Position numbers and translations under genes: made by a program
Notes under the pieces: model-generated
Databases searched by the model: none
What the model was told of the DNA's origin: nothing
The model's input: only the letters and a program-made list of their open reading frames with translations
Assembly: GCA_963971425.1 (NCBI GenBank)
Contig: OZ020515.1
Span: 14,338,291 to 14,402,290, forward strand
Reading direction: 5' to 3'
Origin: Bryoerythrophyllum caledonicum
Lineage: Eukaryota; Streptophyta; Bryopsida; Pottiales; Pottiaceae
Length of the DNA: 64,000 bases
In this document: in pieces, positions 10,848 to 22,150 of the stretch
How positions within the stretch are numbered: position 1 is the first letter of the stretch
Layout: every line of letters starts with the position of its first letter

Positions 10848-12246
10848 CTATAGCTTCTTTGATTCTGACTGAGGAGAGTTTGGAAGGTCGGGCAGTGTCT
10901 TATATGTTTTCTCCCTTTTAATTTGTCCCAATGCCTTTGCTAAGGCTTTTTCTAATTCATCATTTAATTTGAATGGAGAAGGAGTTGTAGCAGTGTTAAA
11001 GGTAGGATTGTGTACTCCCAATACTATAGAGGGTTGTTTATTCTCTGCCCTTTTCTTAAAACGTTGAGCTCTCTCAACTTTTTGTTTTTCTCTTTTCTCT
11101 TTGTCTTTTCCTGACATTAGTAATCCCCATAGAGTTTTTATCTTAATTTTAATTTCGATTTTTTATTTTTTATGTTTAGACTTTTAATTTAAGCAAAGAT
11201 AAATAGCCTCCTCTGAAAGATTCATTTTCTTAACATCTTCATGGATATGCCTAGGATAATTTAAGATAGTCAAGAGCTCTCCCATCTCCTCAGCACTCAC
11301 CCAATGACTTAACTGTCCAAGTAATCCGTCTATCCCGTCCTCAAGTATTTTTAACTCTTTCCTATCATTAGGTGCAAGAGTTTTATAACGTTGAACTTTG
11401 GTTATTATGCGTCTTATTATTCTAGACTTTCTACTGAGAGGACTCTCCCATGGTTGTTCCATAAAGAATTTGGTAATGATACCAAGTTGTTAGGGTAAAA
11501 TTTTCTATTTTTATCATTAATGGTAAAGGTTCAATGATTAATTCCCTCGGATATTTAAATTTTCTTAAAAGACCATTAATGATATCAATCCTCTTTTTTG
11601 AATTTTTATTATTTTCCTTAATTTTTTCTATCTCCTTCCCCAAAAGGTTAAATAATTTCAATTCATTATACTTAATTTTTTCATAGATTATTAACAATCT
11701 TTTCAACCTAGTTCTTAAGTCCTTAGATGTTTCATTTTCAAAATTCATTGATTAAAGACATAATAAATCAAAAGCTATAGTCACGGGAAGTTCTGGGTCT
11801 TTAGACAAGAAATCTGGAAAGAACACCTTACTTTGGAAGTTAAGTTTACTATAAATAAAGATATAAGTTTCTTTATCAAACTTAAATCCGTTCCAAGTTC
11901 CAATACCCTTAGAAATTAAAGGTTGGGATTGAAGTTTTAATCTACCGTATTGAGCAAAAAGAAATTGTAGTTGGTATTTCAAATACAATGTCTTTTTCTT
12001 GACAATTACTTCGTTAAATCCTTCACCTTTATTCCACACTTTATTTAAAATTATTTGTTTAATTTCTATCGGTAATTGTTCAAACTTTTCCTTAAAGTTT
12101 CTATCAATTTTTAGGTGTGCCCCATAAAATTGAAAACCTTGACCATAATATGCACCTCTATAAACACGATATAGGGCGCTAAATAAATATGGTCCTTTGA
12201 AGAAGTCACTTAGACTTTCTTCATTAATTTCCCATGGAAAAGACAT
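10848..12246 (-). other. Fossil A 5' leader/gag N-terminal ORFs
   Basis: Four short minus-strand frames (10848-11117, 11184-11462, 11431-11748, 11752-12246) lie head to tail between the primer binding site and gag. The most upstream starts MSFPWEINEESLSDFF and has 164 codons. The last is a very basic Lys/Glu-rich segment. I do not recognise a domain. Position and strand make them the 5' part of the gag region of fossil A, now broken into pieces. Confidence 0.5.
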
Positions 12247-12447
12247 GTTCTCCTAACTTTTCCTCCCATGGGTTCTCACACTAGGTATGTCCAATTCACT
12301 TTTGGATCAAATCCTTAATTCTTATGTTTTTTATAATGAACCTCCTTGTTCATTAATACACTTTAATTCACAGTAATACTTAAGTATTCGACTTAATTAA
12401 TGACAACTTTCTTCAATTAAAAACTACTTAATACTTGGCGGTACCAT

Positions 12448-12464
12448 CCCCAGCATGGTCGCCA
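12448..12464 (-). promoter_or_regulatory. Primer binding site of fossil A
   Basis: On the minus strand the sequence TGGCGACCATGCTGGGG begins five bases after the LTR end. Starting with TGG, complementary to a tRNA CCA end, and adjacency to the LTR make it the minus-strand primer site. I do not assign the tRNA. Confidence 0.7.
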
Positions 12465-12469
12465 AAAAA

Positions 12470-14356
12470 TGTAATCGTGAAATTTCACCTTCACAAAACA
12501 CCCAAGACTCACACAAGTCTATCCTTGATTCTAAATTCTTCCCGGGATGGTCTAGCGTCAACCGTTAAGTAGTTTGTCTTTAATTATAGGTCAAAAAGCT
12601 ATCTTTCCATTGAAATACTTAAGTTTATGCACTCGTTTTTAGGGAATTAAGCCTTAAAACATATCACCCTTAACATTCCACTCTTAAGGTATTAATCCCA
12701 AGGATTTAAGTGCTTAGGTAGAGCCTTGCTCCTTCAAAGAGCCTTGCTCTTGAGTTAACTATGAATATGCACGTTTGTTAGTTTCCTATACTTTTGCCAT
12801 CTTCGGCATTTGGATACTATCCATTGCACTCATGGTTGATTCCTTAATTAATTCCATTTAGAATTCACGAACTTACCTCGTGTAATTCGCTCCACTTCTC
12901 ACGTACATCCCACGGTTCACGTACTCACGTACTTATCACAAGTGTTAATCTCGAACAACACACAAGTTAGATTAAGCCTCTAAATATTTCTACTCTAAGT
13001 CCGGACTTAAGTCTAACCTATCTATTAGTCCTTAACACTTAAATGCAAAAAGAGTATCTTCACTCTTACACTTGCATGACTTAAGTTCTGTAACTCGGAC
13101 TTAAGTTTTACCATTCAGACTTAAGTCCTTACTCACTGTAGACTTAAGTCCTAACACTCAGACTTAAGTCCTATCGTCTATACTTAAGTTCTTTCTCACT
13201 TTGGACTTAAGTCCTGTCACTTATACTTAAGTCCCTCTTCACTCTGGACTTAAGTTTTATCATTCAGACTTAAGTTCTATTTCACTGTAGACTTAAGTTC
13301 TTCCACTTAGACTTAAGTCCTGTCATTCATACTTAAGTCCTTCCTAACTCTAGACTTAAGTTTTGTTGTTTACACATGCACGAGACTCCCGTCTTATGTC
13401 TTAATACTTAAGTTTCCACACCTGAACTTAAGTATTTCATCAATTACTTATGCATTCCTCACATTAATGCATTAAGTTTCTTACTCCAAATTAATTTCTA
13501 AATGCCTTACATACACTTAGAATTATTACATTAATATTCACAATGTCACTTTGACATAGTTAGGATCTTCCCTAACTTTATCTCTTGAAGTTTTAACATT
13601 ATTAAGTATTCATATTTCACTCATATGTAATACATTAAATTTAATTCATCACACACACACACAATTTCATATCACATAATTAATTAGAATAGTATTCTAA
13701 TTTTTACAATGAAGATCTAAATAAATAATTAATTCATTTATGCATAGGAATTTATTCACAATTAATACATCATGCATATATTTGCATTCACAAAACACAA
13801 TATTAAATTTATTCAATGAAGTTCAAATATTATTGTAATTATTCATATGATTCAAGTCACACACAAGACTCTACACATGCAAATTCAATAATAATTATAT
13901 ATTAATAATTTCACACACAACATAATACTCTTATAACATAAGAGATTTCTTCAATTACTAGCTTTTCACCTAAGCTAGGGCTCACTCCAACCTTCCTCCA
14001 AGGAATTTCTATGGTAATGGCCAAGAATGCTAAAAATTCAAGCTAGTCATTCTACTCAAATCCAAGAGGCACACCTCTTGGAAAAACGGTTTTGCCTATA
14101 ATTAACCATTGAGATTAATTCCACTAAATCCTCACATCTATTCATATCTAGATATGAAAGGGTACACCCTTCCCAAAGGGTGCGAGTTCAACCCTTTTCC
14201 CATTAATCCTTCTATCTTAGATATGAAGAGGTACTTTTCAATTAATTAAGTACTTAATGTAAACTTAATCATTAATTATTTAATTCTCCATATATCTACA
14301 ACCCTTTTTACACTTAATTTTCTGAAAAAAACTATTTTTAGGATTTAGGCTCTACA
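12470..14356 (-). repeat. Long terminal repeat (5' LTR) of fossil A
   Basis: 1,887 bp with TG...CA ends on the minus strand (TGTAGAGCC... to ...GATTACA). It abuts the primer binding site on one side and element B on the other. A second LTR of the same family stands alone at 18297-20008 and is about nine-tenths identical by eye outside the minisatellite. It contains a CTTAAG minisatellite and a (CA)n run near 13650. Confidence 0.75.
13078..13371. repeat. CTTAAG minisatellite inside the LTR (14 units)
   Basis: Fourteen units of 20-23 bp, each starting with (g/t)ACTTAAGT(t/c)C and ending in CA(t/c)T(c/t)A-like sequence. Every unit carries the palindrome ACTTAAGT or a close variant. The related solo LTR has about seven units (about 18896-19035), which accounts for most of the length difference between the two LTRs. 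Confidence 0.8.
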
Positions 14357-14363
14357 ATAGTCG

Positions 14364-14536
14364 ATGAAGATCGCCAGGTGGAGTCTACCCGAGGGGGAAC
14401 AGCTCCAGAAGATCAATGTGGGAACACCGGAGGAGCCCAAATATCTCCAGATCAACGCCGACTTGACCTCGGAGCTCATGGCCCAAGCTGAAACATTATT
14501 CCATGCATACAAGGACGTGTTTGCATGGACTTACAA
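14364..14536 (+). pseudogene. Fossil B: segment just upstream of RT
   Basis: The short translated piece ends in LFHAYKDVFAWTY, the conserved lead-in to gypsy RT. It stops where the CACTA element begins. Retroelement fossil. Confidence 0.65.
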
Positions 14537-14549
14537 CACTAGTAGAATC

Positions 14550-15340
14550 CGGTGTTTTTACGACTGCCACTTCACAACTGCAAAATAGTCGTATGTGACA
14601 TCGCACGACTTGTATATAGCTGCTGCAGTCGTAAAACAGGCGCGATTGTCTGTGAGTCATCTAGTAGTCGTGCCGCAATTATTTGTATGTAGTCATATTT
14701 TTACGACTTCAAACTTTCCATCGACACCAAAATCATCCTCTGCCCTTCAAAACTTTCACTACCTCAATCTCCCTTGCCCTTCTTTTTCTTCTGTGGCAAG
14801 AAAACTTTTGCACGGTTTCCAATGTTGCATTAAATTTTTTCAGACACATGATTGTCAGAGCGGTCTAGTCATAATGTTGCATCCATCTTTGCACACACAC
14901 ACACACACATACATATATCACCTTAAACTTTGGATCGTCGACACCTTCACAAGTAACAACCCCATTCAAAAACACCACTCCTTTAGGATTACTCACACAA
15001 CTACATCATTCCTTGCAAGTTGAACTCCAATGCACACAATAATGCTAAATACAATCACAACATAGGAGAGAAGAGAGCAAATTGGAGGAGACTAGAAGAA
15101 CCTGCACAGAATCGCTGCAACTGCAAGAGCTTCTAGGAGTCTTGGTTGTGGACAGATGGCGGCCCGCGGAGGTAAGCCGTCACACATTATGTTGATCTCA
15201 AAATGCATGCATAGTCGTTTTGTAGTTGTATGTACAACTGCATATATGAATGCCCGACTAGTGATAGTTGTTTTGAAGTTGTATCTTAGTAGTAATTTAG
15301 TCGGAAAAAGCCTTCTCAGTAGTATTAATTTTATCATAAG
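14550..15340. repeat. Left subterminal repeats of the CACTA element
   Basis: Repeated TACGACTGC, ACAACTGC, GTCGTA, AGTCGT and CGACT motifs occur in both orientations from about 14558 to 15300. A (CA)n-(TA)n microsatellite interrupts them near 14893-14920. Presumed transposase-binding and end-pairing region. Confidence 0.65.
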
Positions 15341-15349
15341 TTTTTTTTA

Positions 15350-17280
15350 ACAAAATTGTAGTGTTGGCTCAAAAGTTTGCCCTTGCAATCCAGAAGTAGT
15401 TGACTAAATTATGTTATTGAATTTAAGAATGAAGAATATCAGAAGGTACTTAGAAAAATACATAATGGAAAATCTTCATTTGTCCATACAAAATTTACAA
15501 TATCGATTGTGGTTGAATTGAAGTGGTTTTTAAAGTATTAGACAACTAAAATGAATACTGTAAACATAATTTCTAGAAGCTCTGTAATAAAATAATGTAA
15601 ATATTTTAGTACTTGTAGCTACATCTTCTTTACAATGTATAATGTTTAAAGAAAACTCATGTTGAAAGCGTCTTCTATTGATTCTTCTTTTGTTAGAGTA
15701 TATAAGAATGAGTTGGATTCAATCTTAAAGACAAATACATGAGTAGCTAGAAGCAAATTAAATATTTTTGTGAGGAATTTGAAGTACATTTGATATTTAT
15801 GTCTGCAACAAATTCTGCATCAATTTTTTTGCGCTTTTCAACCTCAACTCTTATAGGGTGTTTTTTAAATAATTCAATGTTTTTGCATACATGTGTTATA
15901 TAAATTAGAACACAAAATTTGTAGTCTATAAGACCAATATGTCTTTGTCTTAAAGGTCCAAATGGATTCCAAACTTTACATTGAAATTAACAAATAATGA
16001 TTCATTTGGACCTACAATGTAAACCCTTTATTGTCTCCACATCATTTAGAAAATAAGCATCCAAATGCTTCAAGAATAATACCAAAATTGAATTCATTGG
16101 TTTAACTTGGCAAAGGTGCTCTACAATAATGAAACCTTTCTATAATTAAAATGACAAATTAAGGTCATGAAAAGGGTGTCTCCATGTTAAAAATCATCAC
16201 ATGCACTTATACAAATATTTTTATTTAACAAACCAATTGTGATAAATTCTTTGGTGTTTTTTAGTAGACAACATATAATTGTAGTACATGGACAAGACTG
16301 AGGAAGAGCTTGAACCAAAGTATGGTACCTAAAACCATCAAAATTCACCTGTCCCATGCTCCGAAACCTGTCCTCTTTATACTTGTAATCCTAACACAGT
16401 AGAAAGTCAGCGACGTACATACTTTAATGTTAGAGCAACTACAGTGCGATTGCATGACCTTAGATCCAATTTACCCCTTTCAAGCTAACCCCAAACATGC
16501 ATTTCTACACAAGATTGTGATGCTTAGTACATGGAATAATGTAAAGAATAATCACTATAAACCAAGTTTCGAAATTCTGGATTTTAAAAATAACATGATT
16601 TGTCTTTAGTTGTTGATTAGGTGTTTCACAGTGAGCTGAGTAAAAAAATGGCATAGCAACTAAATTGAAGTGCATCAAGAATGCCGTAGTATAACCTAGT
16701 CATATTGACCACAATTGCTTGTTACAGCACTTGACATGGTTGGTCCTCCAAAATCCAAGAATGTTAAGAAAAAGTTAATTAAATAAACCAAATTTACGGA
16801 GTACGAAATGTTGTGAAAAGTATTTGTACATCAACTGTTAATTTATTGTCCCACAATAGTATAGAAATGCTGCAACAATTACATTGTGACTACGTGACAT
16901 GTGACACGGTACTCTCCATTCACACTGACCTAATGATGGCAGTATTGCATATGAAATAGTTGTTGAGTACATCTAGGGCGATCAAAAATAAATTACATGA
17001 ATCGAAATTAAATTATTGAGTACTAAAAATTGAAATAGTTGTACCATAGTTGTTGTTGAATCGTACCATAGTATATTAATGCTGGAACGACTACATGGCG
17101 ACTGCGCAAAATGTGTCACATACATAACCTATTTACATTGAACCTAAAGAGTGCATTAATGCACCTGACAGTGATGCCTAAGGACATGTACAAATGTCAG
17201 AAATAAGTTAGATAAACAAAAATTGATAAAGAAATCCCCCTTTAAAAAAAACAGTTGTATTCTAGTCGTTACTTAGTTGT
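15350..17280. other. CACTA interior, AT-rich non-coding filler
   Basis: About 1.9 kb of AT-rich sequence with no ORF over about 60 codons that makes sense and no homology I recognise. It is typical filler of a non-autonomous transposon. Confidence 0.6.
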
Positions 17281-17800
17281 TGCACAGTAGCAAATAAATG
17301 CTACAGTGACTACATTGCAACTATGTTGCAATTACACTACAACTGCATTACCAATGTCCCAACATAACACACTCACACCAACCTCAAAAATGTCACTTTC
17401 AGCATAAACAATTGCCCAGGGCAGAATGAAATTGAAATTTTGTTTTTAATGAGTGAAGTATAAAGAAGGTAGTAAAAAAAGGAACTGCAGTTGTGCTGCA
17501 GTTGTTTATTAGTAATATTACAGTTGAATGAAAGCCAAGACACAACTACATGACGACTTTGGTGAAAAATATGGACTACATGCCTAATTTTCATCTAACC
17601 GCTCACTGAAATCGTTGGCAAGGAACAAAATTGTCCAACGCAGTTGTAGAGCAGTGTTATGTAGTTGTAATTACAACTACAGTACAACTCAAGAAGGTCA
17701 ACGTCAGCATTGTAGTTGTTTGATTCTTAATTCAGCTTGGATGCAGTTGTTTTTCACAAGGAGTTGTATGAGTGCAGTTGTATTTTTTCCCATTTCCTAC
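17270..17800. repeat. Right subterminal repeats of the CACTA element
   Basis: Dense GCAGTTGT, GTAGTTGT, ACAACTAC and ACAACTGC motifs in both orientations up to the right terminal repeat. They match the motif set of the left end, which supports pairing of the two ends as one element. Confidence 0.7.
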
Positions 17801-17805
17801 TAGTG

Positions 17806-18296
17806 CAAGGACCTCAAAGGTATTCCGCCATCCTTGGCCAAACACCGGATTGAGCTGGAGAAAGACATCTCGCCGACTCATCAGACCTGGTACCGGATGA
17901 ACCCGAATTATGCAAGTATTGTTAAGAAGAACCTTGACAAGCTCTTACAGGTCGGGTTAATTAGCCTAATGGAGGATGCAACATGGTTATCCCCCATCAT
18001 CGTGGTCCCGAAGAAGAACAGGAAGCTCCAGATTTATGTTGACTGCCGGAAGTTAAATGCGGCCACAAAGAAGGACTCGTATCCGCTACCCTTTACTGAA
18101 GAGGTCCTGGACACAATGGTTGGACATGACATGTATTCCTTTCTGGACGAGTATTCCGGATACCACCAGATCAAGATAGCACCGGAAGACCGGTATAAGA
18201 CCACCTTCGTGACCAACTAGGATGCCTTTGTGTGGATGGTTATGCTGTTGGGGCTTAAGAATGCACCCCCGACATACCAACGAGCGGTGAACAAGG
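17806..18296 (+). pseudogene. Fossil B: RT N-terminal half
   Basis: Gypsy RT blocks are readable: KDLKGIPP, PIIVVPKKN, VDCRKLNAATKKDSYPLPF and SFLDEYSGYHQIKIAPEDR. The segment ends at the insertion point of the solo LTR. Retroelement fossil. Confidence 0.75.
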
Positions 18297-20008
18297 TGTA
18301 GCCCAAGAAATCTACTCTCCAAAACACTCAAGGCTCACATCAGTCTTCCCATGATTCTAAATTCTTCCGAGGATGGTCTAGCTTCAAATGTTAAGTAGTT
18401 TGTCTTTAATTGTAGGTCAAAAGCTATCTTTCTACTTAAGTTTATGCACTCGTTTTTAGGGAATTAAGCCTTAAAATACCTCACACTTAGCATTCCACTC
18501 TTAAGGTATTAATCCCTAGGATTTAAGTGCTTAGGTAGAGCCTTGCTCCTCTAAAGAGCCCTGCTCTTGATTTAACTATGAATATGCATGTTAATTAGTT
18601 TCCTATACTTTTGCCATCTTCGGCTCTTGTATACTATCCATTGCACTCATGGTTGATTCCTTAGTTAATTCCATTAGAATTCACAAATTTACCTCGTGCA
18701 ATTCGCTCCACTTCTCACGTACATCCCACGGTTCATGTACCCACGTACTCATCACAAGTATTAGTCTTGAACAATACACAAGTTAGATTAAGCCTCTAAA
18801 TATTTCTACTTGAAGTCCTGACTTAAGTCTAACCTATCTATTAGTCCTTAACACTTAAATGCAAAAAGAGTATCTTCACTCTTACACTTGCATGGCTTAA
18901 GTTCTGTAACTCAGACTTAAATTTTATCATTCAGGCTTAAGTTCTCTCTCCCTGTAGACTTAAGTTCTATCACTCAGACTTAAGTTCTATCATTTATACT
19001 TAAGCTCTCCCTCACTATAGACTTAAATTTTCTTATTTACACATGCATAAGACTCCCCGTCTTATGTCTTAATACTTAAGTTTCCACACATAAACTTAAA
19101 TCTTAGATCAACTATTTATGCATTCTTCACATTAATGCATTAAGTTTCTTACTCCAAATTAATTTCTAAATGCCTTACATACACTTAGAATTATTATTTT
19201 AATATTCACAATGTCACTTTGACATAGTTAGGATCCTTCCCTAACTTAATCTCTTAAAGATTTAATATTAAGTATGCACAGTTCACTCATATGCAATACA
19301 TTAAATTTAATTCATTAATACACACAATTTCATGTCACATAAACAATTAGGATGATATTCTACTTTCTACAATGAAGATCTAAGTAAATAATGCATTTAT
19401 GCATAGGAATTTATTCACAATAAATACCTCATGCATACAATTGCATTTACAAAATACAATGTCAAATTTATTCTATTAAGAACTAATATTACTGAAATTA
19501 TACATATGACTCAAGTCACACACAAGACTTTACATATGCAAATTCAATAATAATTATATATATACATAATTAAATATTCTTACAACAATAAGAATCATCA
19601 ACTAGTTTTTACATCTAAAGCTAGGGCTCACTTCAATCTTCTTCCAAAGAATGTCTATGGTAATGGCAAAGAATGCTAAAAATTCAAGCTAGTCATTCTT
19701 CTCAAATCCAAGAGGCACACCTCTTGGAAAAACGGTTATTTCTATAATTAACCATTAAGATTAATTCCACTAGTGACTAAACCCTCACATCTATTCATAT
19801 TCATTCATAAAAAGGCACACCCTTCCCAAAGGATGCGAGTTCAACCCTTTTCCCATTAATCCTATATCTTGGATATGAATAGGTACTTTTTGATAAATTA
19901 ACTACTTAGTGTAAACATAATCATTATTTATTTAATTCTCTATATATCTACAATCCTTTTTACACTTAGTTTTCTTTAAAAAGCTATTTTAAGGATTTAG
20001 GCTCTACA
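18297..20008 (-). repeat. Solo LTR of the fossil A family inserted in fossil B
   Basis: 1,712 bp, TG...CA, clearly homologous along its length to the LTR at 12470-14356 and in the same orientation. No internal region adjoins it. It is flanked by a near-perfect 5-bp duplication (CAAGG at 18292-18296, GAAGG at 20009-20013). It looks like the product of LTR-LTR recombination after a separate insertion. Confidence 0.82.
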
Positions 20009-20013
20009 GAAGG

Positions 20014-20810
20014 CCTTCCAGAACTACATCGTCGTATTCATGAAGTTATTATTGGACGATTTCACTATTTACAGTGATCTCGTCACTCATTTCGAGAAAC
20101 TCCAGAAATGTTTCGAGAAGTGCCGGGAGTATGGCATCAGCCTGAACCCGGAGATGTGTGTCTTTATGGTCTTTTCTGGAATTATCTTGGGACATATAGT
20201 GTGTAAAGTCGGGAAGTTTCCGGATCCAAAGAAGCTCAAAGCAGTCCAACAGATGCCCCGGCCAACCAAGCCGGCAGACATCTAGGTTTTCAACGGGTTT
20301 TCCCAATTCAGCAGGATTTCTATTAAATCCTACGTACACATTATGGAGTCGATTACCACGCCCATACGCAAGACTGAGAAGTTTGTTTGGACCGACCAGT
20401 GTAAGGCAACGTGGTTGGACATCAAACAATGTTACTAGGACGCCTCAATCATAATAATTCCGCATTGGGACCTTGAGTTCCACATCCATACGGATGCTTC
20501 CAACCTCGCAGTATGGAGACCAACCAATTTCCTACGCATCCAGGTTGCAGAATTCAGTTGAAATGAACTACACTACTACAGAGCGCGAGGCTCCAACAAT
20601 GGTGTATGCCTTTAACAAATACCGGCATTACTTGTTGGGTAACAAAGTTGTGTTCTATGTGGATCACATGGCTTTGATTTACTTGGTTAACAAACCCCAG
20701 GTGTCCGGGAGGATTGCTCAGTGGCTAATTCTGTTTCAGGAATACAACTTCACAGTGGTCTACAAGCCCGGGAAGTCACACGGAGTCGCAGATGCATTAT
20801 CCTGACTACC
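20014..20810 (+). pseudogene. Fossil B: RT catalytic half and RNase H
   Basis: The RT active-site segment (LLLDDFTIYSD) and downstream RT blocks are followed by RNase H (YVDHMALIYLVNKPQVSGRI and VVYKPGKSHGVADALS). Retroelement fossil with several breaks. Confidence 0.72.
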
Positions 20811-20894
20811 CAACGGAGAACCGACCACCGGCATTGAGGACCAGACCGGCGATGCCAGGTTGTTTTTATCCACCCGAAGTGGCTGACGAATGTC

Positions 20895-22150
20895 GTGTCA
20901 TACCTCCGGACTCGCTTTCTGCGCCCGGAATTGACCAAGGAGGAGCAGAGGAAGCTGATCCTGAAATCTTTGCCATTTACACTCATTGATGGAGTGCTTC
21001 ACAAACGCGGGCAGGACCTAGTACTCCAGCAAGTCCTGGACCCGGTGCAATCAGAGCTAATCATGAAGGAATTGCTCAACGGCATTGGAGGTGGTCATTT
21101 TTTGTAGGAGATCAGTACTCGGAAGATCCTGGACGCCGGCTACTGGTGGCCGAACATGCACAGAGATGTCCCTGGGTACTGCCGGGCCTATGATAAGTGC
21201 CGGCGGATCGGCGGGATGACAAACACTAGACTGGCTCTATTGGTGACAAGCATGCCCACGGAGCCGTTCATGAAAAGGGGGCTGGATTTTATTGGTCCTA
21301 TCAAGCCAATGGCATCCCGATCAGACTGTAAATATATCCTAGTCGCCACCGACTATGCCACGAAGTGGGTGGAAGCCCGGGCCCTGAGGACCAACTTCGC
21401 AGCGGTAACTGCCCATTTTCTCTATGAGCACATCCTGACTCGCTATGGGTATCCATTGACACTCGTCAACGACCAGGGATCCATTTCGTTAATGAGGCAA
21501 TCAAGTACCTCGTGGATCATTTCCTACTTCAACACCGGACATCCATTACATACTATTTCCAGGGTAATGGCTAGGCGGAGAGCACGAACAAGGTGATTGG
21601 CCAGCTAATGACCAAGCTTGTGAACGACCAGCAAATTGACTGGGATGAGCACCTTCCAACCGTGTTGTTCTCATATTGGACGGCGTACAAGGTCTCTACG
21701 GAGCATACTCCGTTGCAACTAGTGTACGGGCTGCACTCACTTATGCCTATGGAGTACATCGTGGCCACGAAGACGACAAAGGGCCAGAAAAACTACAACC
21801 CGACCAAGGTCTTGACAGCCCAGATAGCCGACTTGGAGCAGGTGGACAGTTACCGGTCTTCAGCCCATCACGGGTCGGACGGAAGCAATGGAACCGGGCG
21901 TTATAGAGTCAAGAACACTATAAGCAGAAGGACTACTAGTTGGACGATCACGTGCTTTGGTATCCTAAAGGCCACAAGGACCACGCCGGAAATTCAAGAG
22001 CCGGTGGTTTGGGCCTTACCGGATACAATATCGGTTACTCAACAATACGACGCTCCTCGTCACGGTGGACCACTTTGAACCCAACCCCATCCTTGTTAAC
22101 ATCAACAAATTGAAGCCATATCAATTCTATGAGAAGGACTAGCTGGTTAC
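20895..22150 (+). pseudogene. Fossil B: integrase
   Basis: Zinc-binding and DDE core landmarks are readable: [46 protein letters not shown] and WDEHLPTVLFSYWTAYK. The end reads INKLKPYQFYEK and no chromodomain is seen. Retroelement fossil with several breaks. Confidence 0.72.

Larger units (their letters stand above)
4490..14356 (-). mobile_element. Ty3/gypsy LTR retroelement fossil A (Athila-like, no chromodomain)
   Basis: This is a nearly complete internal region in minus orientation: leader ORFs, gag, zinc knuckles, protease, RT, RNase H, integrase. At its 5' end are a primer binding site (12448-12464) and one long LTR (12470-14356). A polypurine-like AAGAAGGGGGCAGG lies on the minus strand near 4490-4505, just past the end of pol. 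No second LTR is recognisable there; either it is lost or the element extends past the left edge of the window. The pol frame looks whole and the gag/leader part has about four breaks. The RT active site reads FLDDF, as in Athila-type elements, and no chromodomain follows the integrase. It is the youngest-looking gypsy copy here, and its LTR end abuts element B. Confidence 0.8.
14537..17805. mobile_element. Non-autonomous CACTA (En/Spm) DNA transposon with CAA target duplication
   Basis: The element starts CACTAGTAGAA at 14537 and ends CTACTAGTG at 17805, giving inverted ends CACTAGTAG. The 3 bp CAA lies immediately outside both ends (14534-14536 and 17806-17808), the target-site length of this superfamily. 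Both ends are dense in short subterminal motifs (ACAACTGC/GCAGTTGT and TACGAC/GTCGTA) in both orientations, the usual transposase-binding arrangement. The 3.27-kb interior has no ORF resembling a TNPD or TNPA transposase, so it is a non-autonomous copy. It sits inside gypsy fossil B. Confidence 0.88.

Noticed and set aside
13078-13371. CRISPR-like array of regularly spaced palindromic repeats
   Set aside because: Repeats are 8-10 bp, spacers are similar to each other, and it lies inside a plant LTR; it is a minisatellite. The 20-bp array at 39.8 kb and the 21-bp array at 31 kb are plain tandem repeats for the same reason.
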